Source of the DNA: Planctomycetota bacterium
Lineage (GTDB): Bacteria; Planctomycetota; Phycisphaerae; WQYP01
DNA length: 64,000 nucleotides
Assembly (NCBI GenBank): GCA_021819825.1
Contig: JAKAEZ010000002.1
Span: forward strand, 152,936 to 216,935
Direction: 5' to 3'
Position 1 is the first letter of the stretch. Every line of letters starts with the position of its first letter. Under the pieces are notes generated by a model. That model searched no databases. It was not told the DNA's origin and was given only the letters and a program-made list of their open reading frames with translations. Positions 18,559 through 27,123 of this stretch are shown here, in pieces. The translations under genes and the position numbers were made by a program.

Positions 18559-19428
18559 ATGGCATTTCCATTTTCGCAAATGAAACGCGGCTTTACGCTC
18601 ATTGAACTTTTAGTGGTAATTTCCATTATTTCGCTGTTGATCGCACTTCTGCTCCCCGCGCTTGCCGCAGCCCAGAAGGATGCCCAAGCGATACAGTGTA
18701 CGGCAAAACTGCGGTCGTTGGGTCAACTTACAGAAGAATATGTAAACACCAGTGCTGGAATTTACCCGTATGGGTACAACGCAGGGACCGGGGCAGGTGA
18801 CCTTGCAGCCGGCAGCAGTTGGTTCGATATGCTGAATGATTATTATATCGGAAACGTACCTTACGTCGGATGGTGGAATCTTCCAAACAACTACACCCCG
18901 CCAGTTATCCAGAAATGGCAGGGATTATTTTACTGCCCATCGGCGGATATAACGCCCACACTCTTGCAAGCTGTAGAATATGGTGCCAATCCCAACATAT
19001 TCGTCTATGTAAACGAGCCAGCTTGGTGGTTTGGCGGCGGACCTGAACCGAGCATGGTCCGAGATGCTGAAATCAAATCTCCTTCGCACGTCATTATGAT
19101 GGGAGATGCCAATCAGGATGCCCCGCAGGGAAGTAGCGAGGCCATATTTAACTGGACAACACCCGGCTGGCTGCCGACCACCACACCCACGACCGAAGTG
19201 ATCCCGGCGGGCTGGCCGGAGGGCCAGAGCAACACCGATGCCGAGGACTGGAATACCTGCGGACTCCGCTATCGGCACGGGCTGACACCGGTCAATGTTC
19301 CAGGCCTTGGCGCGGGGTTAGGAGCCTCCAACGCCGACACCGGGTATGCCAATGCGGTCTTCTGTGACGGCCACGCCGCTCCGGTCCAAGCTAACACGCT
19401 ACGTTACTATAACGTAACGATCAGGTGA
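18559..19428 (+). CDS. Type II pseudopilin-like prepilin protein (DUF1559-like)
   Basis: 289 residues. Class III prepilin signal KRG|FTLIELLVVISIISLLIAL with the conserved Glu at +5 and a following KLRSLGQ. The C-terminus has the planctomycete-type closing motif AVFCDGHAAPVQ. The proteins belong to the large H-X9-DG/DUF1559 class expanded in Planctomycetota, many of which lie beside carbohydrate-degradation genes. Cleaved by a prepilin peptidase and presumably held in the inner membrane or a pseudopilus. AAGGAG lies 8 bases upstream. Its own terminator follows. Confidence 0.87.
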   Translation: MAFPFSQMKRGFTLIELLVVISIISLLIALLLPALAAAQKDAQAIQCTAKLRSLGQLTEEYVNTSAGIYPYGYNAGTGAGDLAAGSSWFDMLNDYYIGNVPYVGWWNLPNNYTPPVIQKWQGLFYCPSADITPTLLQAVEYGANPNIFVYVNEPAWWFGGGPEPSMVRDAEIKSPSHVIMMGDANQDAPQGSSEAIFNWTTPGWLPTTTPTTEVIPAGWPEGQSNTDAEDWNTCGLRYRHGLTPVNVPGLGAGLGASNADTGYANAVFCDGHAAPVQANTLRYYNVTIR

Positions 19429-19501
19429 TATTCCTGACAACACAACAGCGCCAGGTGAGCCAATCCGGGCCGCCCACCGGGGCCTGAAAGATTCATCGGA
19501 T

Positions 19502-19552
19502 AGCCAGCCCCCGCGCGGCGAAGTAGGCGGGCCGCAGGGGGCTGGCTTAATT
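19502..19552 (+). terminator. Intrinsic terminator after the pseudopilin gene
   Basis: AGCCAGCCCCC (19502-19512) pairs perfectly with GGGGGCTGGCT (19537-19547), with a GC-rich loop and TAATT after it. About 75 bases after the stop codon. Confidence 0.75.
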
Positions 19553-19638
19553 AGTCGTTGCACATCGGCGGTTAGGCTTGATCGTCTGCGCCCGTATGCC
19601 CAAATGTGAAACCTTGGACGCTCTAAAGGAGAATACTT

Positions 19639-21837
19639 TTGTTCAGATCAACTTGCCGGATTGTCGCTTGCCTCTTGGCGTTCGCGGGCACCGGTACCGC
19701 AGCGGCGACTGCTCATACGTTAATTGATGCACGCGTGAGATCCGTTGACGGCTGTCCAAATTTATTTATCGCGGGGCGGCGAGTTCCCCCTTTGGCGCTT
19801 TACGTCTACATCAATTTTCAATATCAACGGAGCGTAGCGCAATCGGCTGCGGAAATTCGGCTTGCCGCACAGCGCGGTATTAATATTGTCACATTCCCAG
19901 TTGGCCTGCCAAATCCAGCTCATCCGTTTATCCACGATTCCCTGGACCGACTCTGCTCGTTTATCCTCAAGAACAACCCCAAAGCGTGGTTGTTGCCGCG
20001 AGTCTGGTGCGGGGTGCCGGGCTTTGACGCTAGGCATCCATCCCAGTTAGTTAAGTACGCCGACGGACAACGTCCCCAGTGCTCACCGGCGTCCCGCCTT
20101 TGGTACCACGCCGTCGCAAATGACCTTAAAGTATTTATCGCCCACATCAAATCTTCCCCAATTCTCGCAAGTCGCGTAATCGGTTACCACATCTGCCACG
20201 GGAACACCGGGGAGTGGTTTACCCCCAATTATTGGGGACCTATTCGGCCAGGATTTGATTATTCCAAACCCAATGAGGCGGGTTTCAAAAAATGGCTGCG
20301 GCGGCGGTATAAAACAAACGCCGTGCTGCGCGCCGCATGGCACCAAAAGCATATCCGTTTCAGCTTGGCGGATGTTCCTCCGCCACGAGCCGCCAACGCC
20401 TATCCGTTTTATCGCCCTGACGAGCGTCGCTGCATTGACTATATGAGGTATCAAAGCGACATGGCCGTTCACCGGATATCCCAGTTCGCCAGGGTCATCA
20501 AGCGACAAACCGCCGGACATTCTCTGGTTGTAACCTTTTACGGCTACGGATTTTCTCTTCCCACGCCCAACAGTTCCGATGACGCGCTGGGCAAACTGCT
20601 TCGGTGCCCCTACGTTGATGCAGTTGCATGCCCTGTGGATTACGCTTTCCGGCAGCCCGGCGGAGCACCACCACTCGAGGGGGCGCAGGACAGCGCTGCC
20701 CTGCATGGCAAGCTGTGGATGATGGAAGATGACACCAGCACGTTTCTAGATACCACAAAGCATTCTGGTCCCGGATTTTACGCCCGATGTGCGAATCTCA
20801 CCCAGACCATTGACGTTCATCGCAGAAATTTCGGCCAGGTGCTGATTCACCGCATGGGAATGTGGTGGATGGACCTGCAGGGAAAAGGATGGTTAAACAG
20901 CAGCGGAATATGGAAAAATATTGGCACGCTACGCAAAATATACGTGAAGTATGGTGGAAAATCCCCGTACAAGCCTGACGTGGCGGTCATTCTGGACGAG
21001 CGGTCTTCCTATTATGCTCGCGTCGGGCCTGTAGACATGCCGCTTTTGGGTGCCCTTACGTTCAATCCTGGGCAGTTCTTCCGATGCGGAACCAGTGTTG
21101 GATGCTACCTGCTTTCCGATATTGCCAACCGCCATTTTCCACCTGCAAAGGTTATTATTTTCCTCAACGCCTGGCACGTAAGTGCTGCTTTGCGCAGGGA
21201 AATCAAGTCCCAATTGGAATCGCACGGGCGTACGCTCATTTGGCTCTACGGCGCGGGATTCATGAGGCATGGAAAAATTGACGTGGCCGCCGCCAGTAGG
21301 CTTGTCGGCATGGGGTTGCGACTGATGCCACCAAGTGCACTTCCCGGAAGCGAAGTTACCGACGGAAACAGACTGGGGCTTCCAAAGCAACGTATTTCGG
21401 GACTCAACGCCTCAGTTGCCAAGTTTGGAATTTTCAGTCATGCCGCCGATACCCCCAGCTTCGCCGTGGTGGATCCTTCCGCCATTTCTCTCGCGACGTA
21501 TGACCATTCCCCTTCCGTCTCGGTTGCCCTGCTGCGGCACAAACAATACACCTCCGTCTTTATCGGGGATCCACGGCCTTCCGCGGCGTTCTGGAGATCA
21601 CTTTTCCCACACCTTGGCGTGCCGGTTTACCTGAACACCAACGATGCCTTTGAAACCGATGGAAGCCTGATGATGATCAGTAGTGATGGCACAGCAGGCG
21701 ATCGCACCATCACTTTGCCCCACAGAAGTTCCATCTACGATTTGCTGAATGGGAAGTGTTTGGCGAGCCATGTTAACACCTTCAAGTTCCTCATGCGCCG
21801 CTTTCAGACGAAGCTGCTGCGCGTTGTGCCTGGATAA
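19639..21837 (+). CDS. Secreted GH42-like (clan GH-A) glycosidase candidate
   Basis: 732 residues from a TTG start (AAAGGAGA 7 bases upstream). Signal peptide residues about 1-25. The first half looks like a TIM barrel of the beta-galactosidase A type: YHICHGNTGEWF offers an acid/base Glu192, and KLWMMEDDTST a nucleophile Glu363. The second half (ILDERSSYYARVG, VIIFLNAWHVSAALRREIKS) resembles the trimerisation-like Rossmann domain of GH42 proteins, and a beta-sandwich tail follows (RTITLPHRSSIYDLLNG). Exact family and substrate are not recognised. Ends 4 bases from the convergent next gene. Confidence 0.6.
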   Translation: MFRSTCRIVACLLAFAGTGTAAATAHTLIDARVRSVDGCPNLFIAGRRVPPLALYVYINFQYQRSVAQSAAEIRLAAQRGINIVTFPVGLPNPAHPFIHDSLDRLCSFILKNNPKAWLLPRVWCGVPGFDARHPSQLVKYADGQRPQCSPASRLWYHAVANDLKVFIAHIKSSPILASRVIGYHICHGNTGEWFTPNYWGPIRPGFDYSKPNEAGFKKWLRRRYKTNAVLRAAWHQKHIRFSLADVPPPRAANAYPFYRPDERRCIDYMRYQSDMAVHRISQFARVIKRQTAGHSLVVTFYGYGFSLPTPNSSDDALGKLLRCPYVDAVACPVDYAFRQPGGAPPLEGAQDSAALHGKLWMMEDDTSTFLDTTKHSGPGFYARCANLTQTIDVHRRNFGQVLIHRMGMWWMDLQGKGWLNSSGIWKNIGTLRKIYVKYGGKSPYKPDVAVILDERSSYYARVGPVDMPLLGALTFNPGQFFRCGTSVGCYLLSDIANRHFPPAKVIIFLNAWHVSAALRREIKSQLESHGRTLIWLYGAGFMRHGKIDVAAASRLVGMGLRLMPPSALPGSEVTDGNRLGLPKQRISGLNASVAKFGIFSHAADTPSFAVVDPSAISLATYDHSPSVSVALLRHKQYTSVFIGDPRPSAAFWRSLFPHLGVPVYLNTNDAFETDGSLMMISSDGTAGDRTITLPHRSSIYDLLNGKCLASHVNTFKFLMRRFQTKLLRVVPG

Positions 21838-21841
21838 ATCC

Positions 21842-24082
21842 TCAGCGGCTGGAAAGTTGTACCGCAATTTCCTGAATCGGTTTATCATAATCGTTCTGTT
21901 CCGGGGTGTTGGCGCTGGGGCTTACCGTGACGGTAAACAGGCCGGTTTGGCCGTCGGCGCTGGTCGACACGGATCCACCGCGAATGGATGCTGAAATGCC
22001 ATACTTACTGTATCCGCTGATGACAACCGACTTTTCACCCTTCGCGACAATGACCGTCAGATTAACGTCGGATTTTCGTACAGCAGCCTTGGCGATTCTC
22101 TGGCGGCCCATTGGCACGAACTGGTTTAGATCACCCAAAAGAGCCATGCCGCCGGCTTGTTGCGGTGCGACAATATCATATTGCCATTGGTTGGGATGCA
22201 GATTAATGGTCAAGGGGCGCTTAGCATCAAGATGCCTTACCGCGTGGGTGAAATAGTTGTAGACGATGTAACGGCCAGTGGCGGGCAAGCCCAGTTCCGT
22301 GGGACTGATGCGCACGGACGGATGGTCGCCCTTCTGCCGCCAGACAAACACATAGGTTGTTTTTATTCCCTGATTTGAACAGGTGTCGGCGACAAAAGGG
22401 CGATGCTTTCCCGCAGCTTCCGCCATAATTGTTTGATCCGTTGGAAGCAATGGCGCATCCGGCTTTACAATTCGGCCGTCGGAGCGAATCACTTTTCTGA
22501 TATTGCTCCAGGACTCATGTCCCATTTGATCGCCCACACCAACCGGCCCGCCGGATAAGGTGGCTAAAAGAATATCGCCGGTATTGCGGCTCATGAGTGT
22601 ATCTGTCCATGGCCACAGCCCCATCGCGTGCGCGAGGCTGGATGTATAGACAAAATGCCGCCAGCGCTGTTGAATAAAATAGTCATTGGCACAGCGAATC
22701 ATTGAAAGATTCGGCGTCGCCGCACTTTGCAGGAAAAACCGGGGCAGCGGCATGCAATATATCAGGCTCATATGATGTCGCGCCAGTACCGCGGCCATAT
22801 TTCCCGTGAAGTCATCGCCAACATGGCGTGATATTTGCATGGCAGGTGAATATTGATAAATGTCATTGAGCCAATCCTGTTCGTAGCCGATGACCCCACT
22901 TCGAGCGAAATAATCTGCCGTGGATTTCCACCACGCCGGATCGATCGGCGCAACGCCTGAAATGGCGTACTTTTTATGGTACGGACTATGCGGATCAATC
23001 CATCGACCGTGGCAAACCAGCGGGACGCCGAGTTTCTTTTGAAATGCGCCCAGTCCCTGTGGAAACAATTGGTGTGAGGCTCGATATTGCCAGATGCCGC
23101 CGTAAATATTCCAGCGCCCCGGGGGAAATTTGCCGGCCTTGGCTTTGAGAATTGTCCCATCGACATAGCGATCACTTTTGCGATACCACCAACTGTCCAA
23201 TTCCATGTATGCCAGAGGGACCTTATGCCGGTCGAATTGGCGAGCCACCGCTTCCAATGTTCCGGCATATCCGAGCTTGGGCACATAATTGTAATAGTAA
23301 CATGCGCCATTATCTGTCCAATAGCCAAAATTACGCAGCACCACATTACCCTCATTACCGATGCGCGGACGATTGTATAGTCGGTCCAGAGCATGCCCCC
23401 AGGAATGAAGCGTGCGCTCTATGCCGCGGCCCATCATAAGAATTGTCCACCGCATGCGCGCGGCGGTGGAATCGGAAACATTCGGATTTAGCTCCGTACC
23501 GATACTGGTTTTCGCATTGCCGGCCAGCCGTGAGATAAGAAATGCCGAGGCTGGTGAAATAATGGCGGTATCGGCGTGGCGATTAAACAAAACCCAGGGC
23601 ATGGAATCAGCCTGCGCGTGAAATTCCGGGCCGGCGAACACCGCATTCTTAAAACTCAGCACCCGCAGGTTTGATGGAATGGATGTAAAATCAGGAAATG
23701 CCGTGCGCGGCGAAGCACCGGTAATACCGGCAAGCAACGTGCCGCTGTGCATGTAACATTTCAGGATGCCGGTGCGCCGATGAGATGTTGGCCCCCAGGT
23801 GAATTTAATTTCCTTGAATACCCCCAGATTATCGCCTCCCGATGAACGCTGAATATGTCTCATTGCCGAGCCTACCGTACCGCGAAATGTCCACGCGGGC
23901 GATGCGGACGTAAAAAGATAATCCCCCTTGGCCGCATTAATATGTATGGTCACACCGGGGATGGCCATCGATGCCGCTTGGGCCATACTTGGTTTACCGG
24001 AAAAAAAGCCCACAGCAAGTATGGATGAAAACATCACCCCGAGGTAATTTCGGAAAACCAAGCGCCGGCACAAGTTATCCAT
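21842..24082 (-). CDS. Secreted TIM-barrel glycosidase-like protein, family unassigned
   Basis: 746 residues from the ATG at 24082 (GGAG 9 bases upstream; ATG at 24097 is an alternative). Signal peptide about residues 16-37 (MFSSILAVGFFSG). An N-terminal beta-rich region is followed by a barrel-like part with acidic segments LAYMELDSWWYRKSD and GVIGYEQDWLNDIYQ, which recall the two catalytic aspartates of clan GH-D or GH31-type enzymes. A beta-sandwich domain ends the protein. No known family was recognised with confidence. Convergent with the GH42-like gene, so both may be in one functional cluster. Confidence 0.55.
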   Translation of the reverse strand: MDNLCRRLVFRNYLGVMFSSILAVGFFSGKPSMAQAASMAIPGVTIHINAAKGDYLFTSASPAWTFRGTVGSAMRHIQRSSGGDNLGVFKEIKFTWGPTSHRRTGILKCYMHSGTLLAGITGASPRTAFPDFTSIPSNLRVLSFKNAVFAGPEFHAQADSMPWVLFNRHADTAIISPASAFLISRLAGNAKTSIGTELNPNVSDSTAARMRWTILMMGRGIERTLHSWGHALDRLYNRPRIGNEGNVVLRNFGYWTDNGACYYYNYVPKLGYAGTLEAVARQFDRHKVPLAYMELDSWWYRKSDRYVDGTILKAKAGKFPPGRWNIYGGIWQYRASHQLFPQGLGAFQKKLGVPLVCHGRWIDPHSPYHKKYAISGVAPIDPAWWKSTADYFARSGVIGYEQDWLNDIYQYSPAMQISRHVGDDFTGNMAAVLARHHMSLIYCMPLPRFFLQSAATPNLSMIRCANDYFIQQRWRHFVYTSSLAHAMGLWPWTDTLMSRNTGDILLATLSGGPVGVGDQMGHESWSNIRKVIRSDGRIVKPDAPLLPTDQTIMAEAAGKHRPFVADTCSNQGIKTTYVFVWRQKGDHPSVRISPTELGLPATGRYIVYNYFTHAVRHLDAKRPLTINLHPNQWQYDIVAPQQAGGMALLGDLNQFVPMGRQRIAKAAVRKSDVNLTVIVAKGEKSVVISGYSKYGISASIRGGSVSTSADGQTGLFTVTVSPSANTPEQNDYDKPIQEIAVQLSSR

Positions 24083-24367
24083 GACAGAATTCTCCATTTC
24101 TCATCTTCCGGATATTGCCGCCGCAATACTTCCGCATCCGTCAATTTTTGCGACGATGTTAACCCGAAAGTGTATGGGCGTGGAAGATCTGTTGCAAGGA
24201 TTTCCGCAGTCAGTTGGGAGAATGGGGTGTGCCCATATTTTTGGCACAGGGCCGCGAATCCCGCAGAACCCCTTGAGAACGTCTCGACTCGCCGGGTTCC
24301 TCAAAGGAGTTTATCTGGAACGCACCGGGGTGCATCGGTTTCCCACCCCCGTCACGTGTCCTCCGCT
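24083..24367. other. Short intergenic region
   Basis: About 285 bases. Overlapping ORFs on the plus strand (24081-24434 and 24170-24454) have no ribosome-binding site and no recognisable content. Nothing else stands out. Confidence 0.5.
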
Positions 24368-24487
24368 TTACTCCGCCGCCTCCGTTGTGAATTCCGTCAT
24401 GTCTTCGCGCCCTTGTGGCGGGAAAATACTGTAGACAGCCGCGAGTGCCATTAACTTAAGCAGAAAAAGCAATGGAATTAACGACAT
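24368..24487 (-). CDS. Small hydrophobic peptide (39 residues)
   Basis: Starts MSLIPLLFLLKLMALAAVYS and ends DMTEFTTEAAE: one probable membrane helix followed by a short polar tail. AGGAGATCAA lies directly before the ATG, a strong Shine-Dalgarno at correct spacing. The gene overlaps the last bases of the upstream ORF (the transposase-like tail), which suggests translational coupling. Function unknown; candidates are a small membrane protein or a remnant of host sequence at an insertion point. No family recognised. Confidence 0.45.
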   Translation of the reverse strand: MSLIPLLFLLKLMALAAVYSIFPPQGREDMTEFTTEAAE

Positions 24488-24777
24488 TTGATCTCCTCTC
24501 CGCGTGCGATCATCGCCTTGAGTTCGGACCTTGGACGTGTCATGACACGGTAGCCGTTACGGCGGCGTGTACGCACGCGAGGCTCAAATCTTCCGGGTCT
24601 TTTGGGATTGACCATCAGCGTGGTTAATGTTTCGTCGGGCACCGCCTCGGCGGTGAGAAAGTTGATGGGATCCGGCGGGCGGCGCTGCGAGCGATGGGCC
24701 ATGATCAATGAGACTACCGGTGCACGGGGATTAATGGGGCGCGGTGCGGGGGGTTGCGGGAGCGGGCGCGCGGGCAC
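24478..24777 (-). pseudogene. C-terminal relic of an IS4-type transposase
   Basis: The second half, KRPGRFEPRVRTRRRNGYRV followed by MTRPRSELKAMI, resembles the basic tail of IS4-family transposases (pattern RPGR-EPR-KRRPK-Y-LMT-PR). The DDE catalytic core is missing and the first 40 residues are proline/arginine-rich and unrecognised. No terminal inverted repeats were seen around it. The end overlaps the start of the 39-residue peptide gene. Confidence 0.5.
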
Positions 24778-24924
24778 GACGCCCGCGGCTTAGTGGGATG
24801 CGGAAATCGTAATTCACTGGTCAAAGACCAATGATCACGGATCAAATTTGGATGTCACTTGTCAGAAATGCCGGTGATTTTTGCGTTGGTACCCGATACG
24901 CTGATCCAATCGACATAAGGCCTG

Positions 24925-24940
24925 TCCCGACTTGTCGGGA
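24925..24940. repeat. Palindrome TCCCGAC-TT-GTCGGGA
   Basis: Perfect 7-base stem in a 220-base non-coding stretch that also has short GATCA/TGATCA-rich segments (24815-24845 and 24970-24990). It looks like a dispersed extragenic palindrome rather than a terminator, as no T-run follows. Confidence 0.45.
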
Positions 24941-25005
24941 GATTTCGGCATCCATGCCTCAACATTGTTCATCGGTCATTGATCATTTTTGATTTCGTTC
25001 ATCGT

Positions 25006-25509
25006 TTAGGCGCGGCGGATGTCCAGGAGGAAGGCTACGACGAAGCCAAATAGGGCTAGGATGATCAGGGGGCCGCGGATTACGTTGAAACGGGCGATGT
25101 TGATGATCCAGGGAATGGGGGGTACGGGTTTGGGTTGGATGGGTTTAAGGGCTTCGTCAATCAGACTTTGAACATCGCGCGGGCGGGTGTCGTTGGCCAG
25201 GGGGAGCACTTGTTCATTGGGGTTCACGATGTTTAGCTGCCGGTCCGCCAGGCGCTGCATGAGCCGCTGATCGGTATCCGCCAGTTGAATAAAACGGTTT
25301 TGCAGGGCGATTTTTTCATTGATCAACGCCAGGGTAGCGCGGAGATTATTGCGCGTCACCTGCGCCTGATGCATATCATGGATTGCCGGGGAAAGAACAA
25401 TCAGAGCTACCGCCAGCAGGGACGCCAGTAAAACCGCCCAACTGATGACGCCCACGCTTAAAACCAGGGGCATAATTAGAAATCTGTTCGTATGCTTAAC
25501 GCGACGCAT
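25006..25509 (-). CDS. Hypothetical two-helix membrane protein
   Basis: 167 residues from the ATG at 25509 (a TTG at 25515 is an alternative). One N-terminal membrane segment (about residues 12-42, PLVLSVGVISWAVLLASLL), a central helical, coiled-coil-like part (HQAQVTRNNLRATLALINEK ... RLMQRLADRQLNIV), and a second membrane helix near the C-terminus (GPLIILALFGFVVAFLLDI). No family recognised. Last gene of the leuS-lpxK-hldE operon, overlapping the preceding small ORF by 14 bases, so a role in the envelope is possible. Confidence 0.7.
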   Translation of the reverse strand: MRRVKHTNRFLIMPLVLSVGVISWAVLLASLLAVALIVLSPAIHDMHQAQVTRNNLRATLALINEKIALQNRFIQLADTDQRLMQRLADRQLNIVNPNEQVLPLANDTRPRDVQSLIDEALKPIQPKPVPPIPWIINIARFNVIRGPLIILALFGFVVAFLLDIRRA

Positions 25510-25741
25510 TGGCAATCATCCAATTGAGCACCATCCATGGCCTGCTTATATTGTGCACCAGCGGAGGGTTTATGTACAGTGCGAGGCTGCGGACGGCGAA
25601 ATTGACGGCATCAATGCCGACGCGAAGAGAAGAGTTCGGCCCGGAAACTCGCACCTCAGATGCCTGCGTGGATTGATTGCCACGCCCTATTTCTATTGGA
25701 GTGCAACGGCACCGCGCTGGCCGTTGGCGGAAAAACGCCAT
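25496..25741 (-). CDS. Small hypothetical protein in the operon
   Basis: 81 residues. The ATG lies 3 bases after the thioredoxin stop, and the end overlaps the next gene's start, a layout that supports a real gene. The N-terminus is basic (MAFFRQRPARCRC); the C-terminal half is mixed hydrophobic (VNFAVRSLALYINPPLVHNI). No recognised motif and no good Shine-Dalgarno, so it may be only a chance ORF. Confidence 0.35.
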   Translation of the reverse strand: MAFFRQRPARCRCTPIEIGRGNQSTQASEVRVSGPNSSLRVGIDAVNFAVRSLALYINPPLVHNISRPWMVLNWMIANASR

Positions 25742-25744
25742 GCG

Positions 25745-26341
25745 TCAGGCTTCGCCATTAAGCCTAATTAAGCGCGGGCTGGTCTGCAGCATGAGTTGCA
25801 CCCGTTCAAAATGCGTTAACCATTCCGCAATGTTGGCTTGCAGCAAATCCGCGGGCGGACCAAACAGGCCCGTGGAACACGCAGCACCCTGCATGGCGGC
25901 CACCTTGGAGCGATAGGTGGCCAGCGTGCGTTCACCAAAACGTTCGCATTCAAAGCCGTCCTGTGAAAGAAATACCAGAACAGGTACCCGTGGTCCGCCG
26001 CAAATAGACAATTGGTCGGCCAGATGCGTTCCCGCGTCGGAGGCGGTCGGATCAAATTTCTGTTCACGATTTACAAAGCGCAGATCAATATTATCGGTAA
26101 GTTCGGCAAATCGTTGGAAAATAGGGCAGGCATTTACGCAATCACCGCACCAGACCCCGACAAGACATAAGACATCCATTTTTCTGCGAAAGCTCCGCAG
26201 CAGAGTTTTTTGTTCCGGCGTCAGTGTTACACTGTCATAGACATTCTGCCAGCGCTGCCGCTGCTCGGCGGTGGCACACTGCTGGAGCAACGGGTTATAG
26301 GGTAATGCTTGATTGAAAAAAGGCTTGAAATCAAAGGCCAT
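25745..26341 (-). CDS. Thioredoxin-fold protein
   Basis: 198 residues without a signal peptide. Active-site WCGDC (Cys65, Cys68) in LVGVWCGDCVNACPIF, and a cis-proline region RVPVLVFLSQDGFECERFGE. About 50 extra N-terminal residues are helical. Such proteins of the thioredoxin-9/YbbN-like type reduce disulfides in the cytoplasm. AGGAG precedes the ATG, which lies 15 bases after the amidotransferase stop. Confidence 0.87.
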   Translation of the reverse strand: MAFDFKPFFNQALPYNPLLQQCATAEQRQRWQNVYDSVTLTPEQKTLLRSFRRKMDVLCLVGVWCGDCVNACPIFQRFAELTDNIDLRFVNREQKFDPTASDAGTHLADQLSICGGPRVPVLVFLSQDGFECERFGERTLATYRSKVAAMQGAACSTGLFGPPADLLQANIAEWLTHFERVQLMLQTSPRLIRLNGEA

Positions 26342-26356
26342 GTATGGCGTCTCCTG

Positions 26357-27100
26357 TCAGCGTGAGGGATCAATGTTTGTCGCGGCCGCAGCGACAAATG
26401 CGTTAAATAACTCCGCGTGCGGCGGATCAGTGAGCGTTTCGGCATGCCACTGCACGCCGATCCAAAACTTCATAGTGTTGTCTTCGATGGCTTCCATCAC
26501 GCCATCAGGACTGGCCGCACACGCGGTCAATCCCGTGCCCAGTCGATCAACAGCCTGACGATGGCGGCTGTTGACGGTCAACTGATCACACTTGAGTATA
26601 GCGCGCAATTTTGACCCTTGCGACAGCGAAACGCTGTGCCAGGCATTTTTGTCAGTTGAGTCAGCCGGGTTTCCGGTGTGACGGATGCTTTGATCGCGCG
26701 GCACCTCGGGAAGGTACTGATGCAGTGATCCGCCCCGCCGCACGTTCATGGTCTGACAGCCCAAACATATTCCAAGCACCGGCCTATTGCGCGCCTGCGC
26801 CAAGGCCAGCATGGCCAGATCAAATTTTTCACGCAGCGAATCCAGGCGGCGCAGGGTCGGATGCGGAGCCTGGCCGTAAAGCGACGGATCCAGGTCGTTG
26901 CCTCCCGGAATCAGCAGGCCATCAATAAGGTGCATGTAAGCAGCCTGGGTCGCCGGGTCCGCGGTATGGGGCAGCAAGATGGGAATGCCGCCGGCTTTTT
27001 CAATCGCCAAGGCGTAGGCGCTTGGGAGTTCATAAACCGGATGGGGTTGGTCGGCAGCTTGATTGTCGGGGGATATACCAATAACTGGCCCTCTGGGCAT
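26357..27100 (-). CDS. Class I glutamine amidotransferase-like (gamma-glutamyl-GABA hydrolase family, PuuD-like)
   Basis: 247 residues from the ATG at 27100, which gives the family start MPRGPVIGISP and has GGAG upstream; the open frame runs to 27307 but is not needed. The nucleophile is Cys112 in LGICLGCQTMNV and the triad His/Glu are in VQWHAE (usual form QWHPE). DGLLIPGGNDLDPSLYG is diagnostic for the peptidase C26/PuuD group. Members hydrolyse gamma-glutamyl bonds, for example in putrescine breakdown; substrate here unknown. Within the LPS/leuS operon. Confidence 0.88.
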   Translation of the reverse strand: MPRGPVIGISPDNQAADQPHPVYELPSAYALAIEKAGGIPILLPHTADPATQAAYMHLIDGLLIPGGNDLDPSLYGQAPHPTLRRLDSLREKFDLAMLALAQARNRPVLGICLGCQTMNVRRGGSLHQYLPEVPRDQSIRHTGNPADSTDKNAWHSVSLSQGSKLRAILKCDQLTVNSRHRQAVDRLGTGLTACAASPDGVMEAIEDNTMKFWIGVQWHAETLTDPPHAELFNAFVAAAATNIDPSR

Positions 27101-27123
27101 AAGGATAATCTCCAATGAATGAG

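Noticed and set aside
20083..20706. 207-residue minus-strand ORF
   Set aside because: Antisense to the GH42-like gene, no start signal or known domain.
22768..23394. 208-residue minus-strand ORF in another frame
   Set aside because: Overlaps the large secreted protein gene in a different frame, with no coding features.
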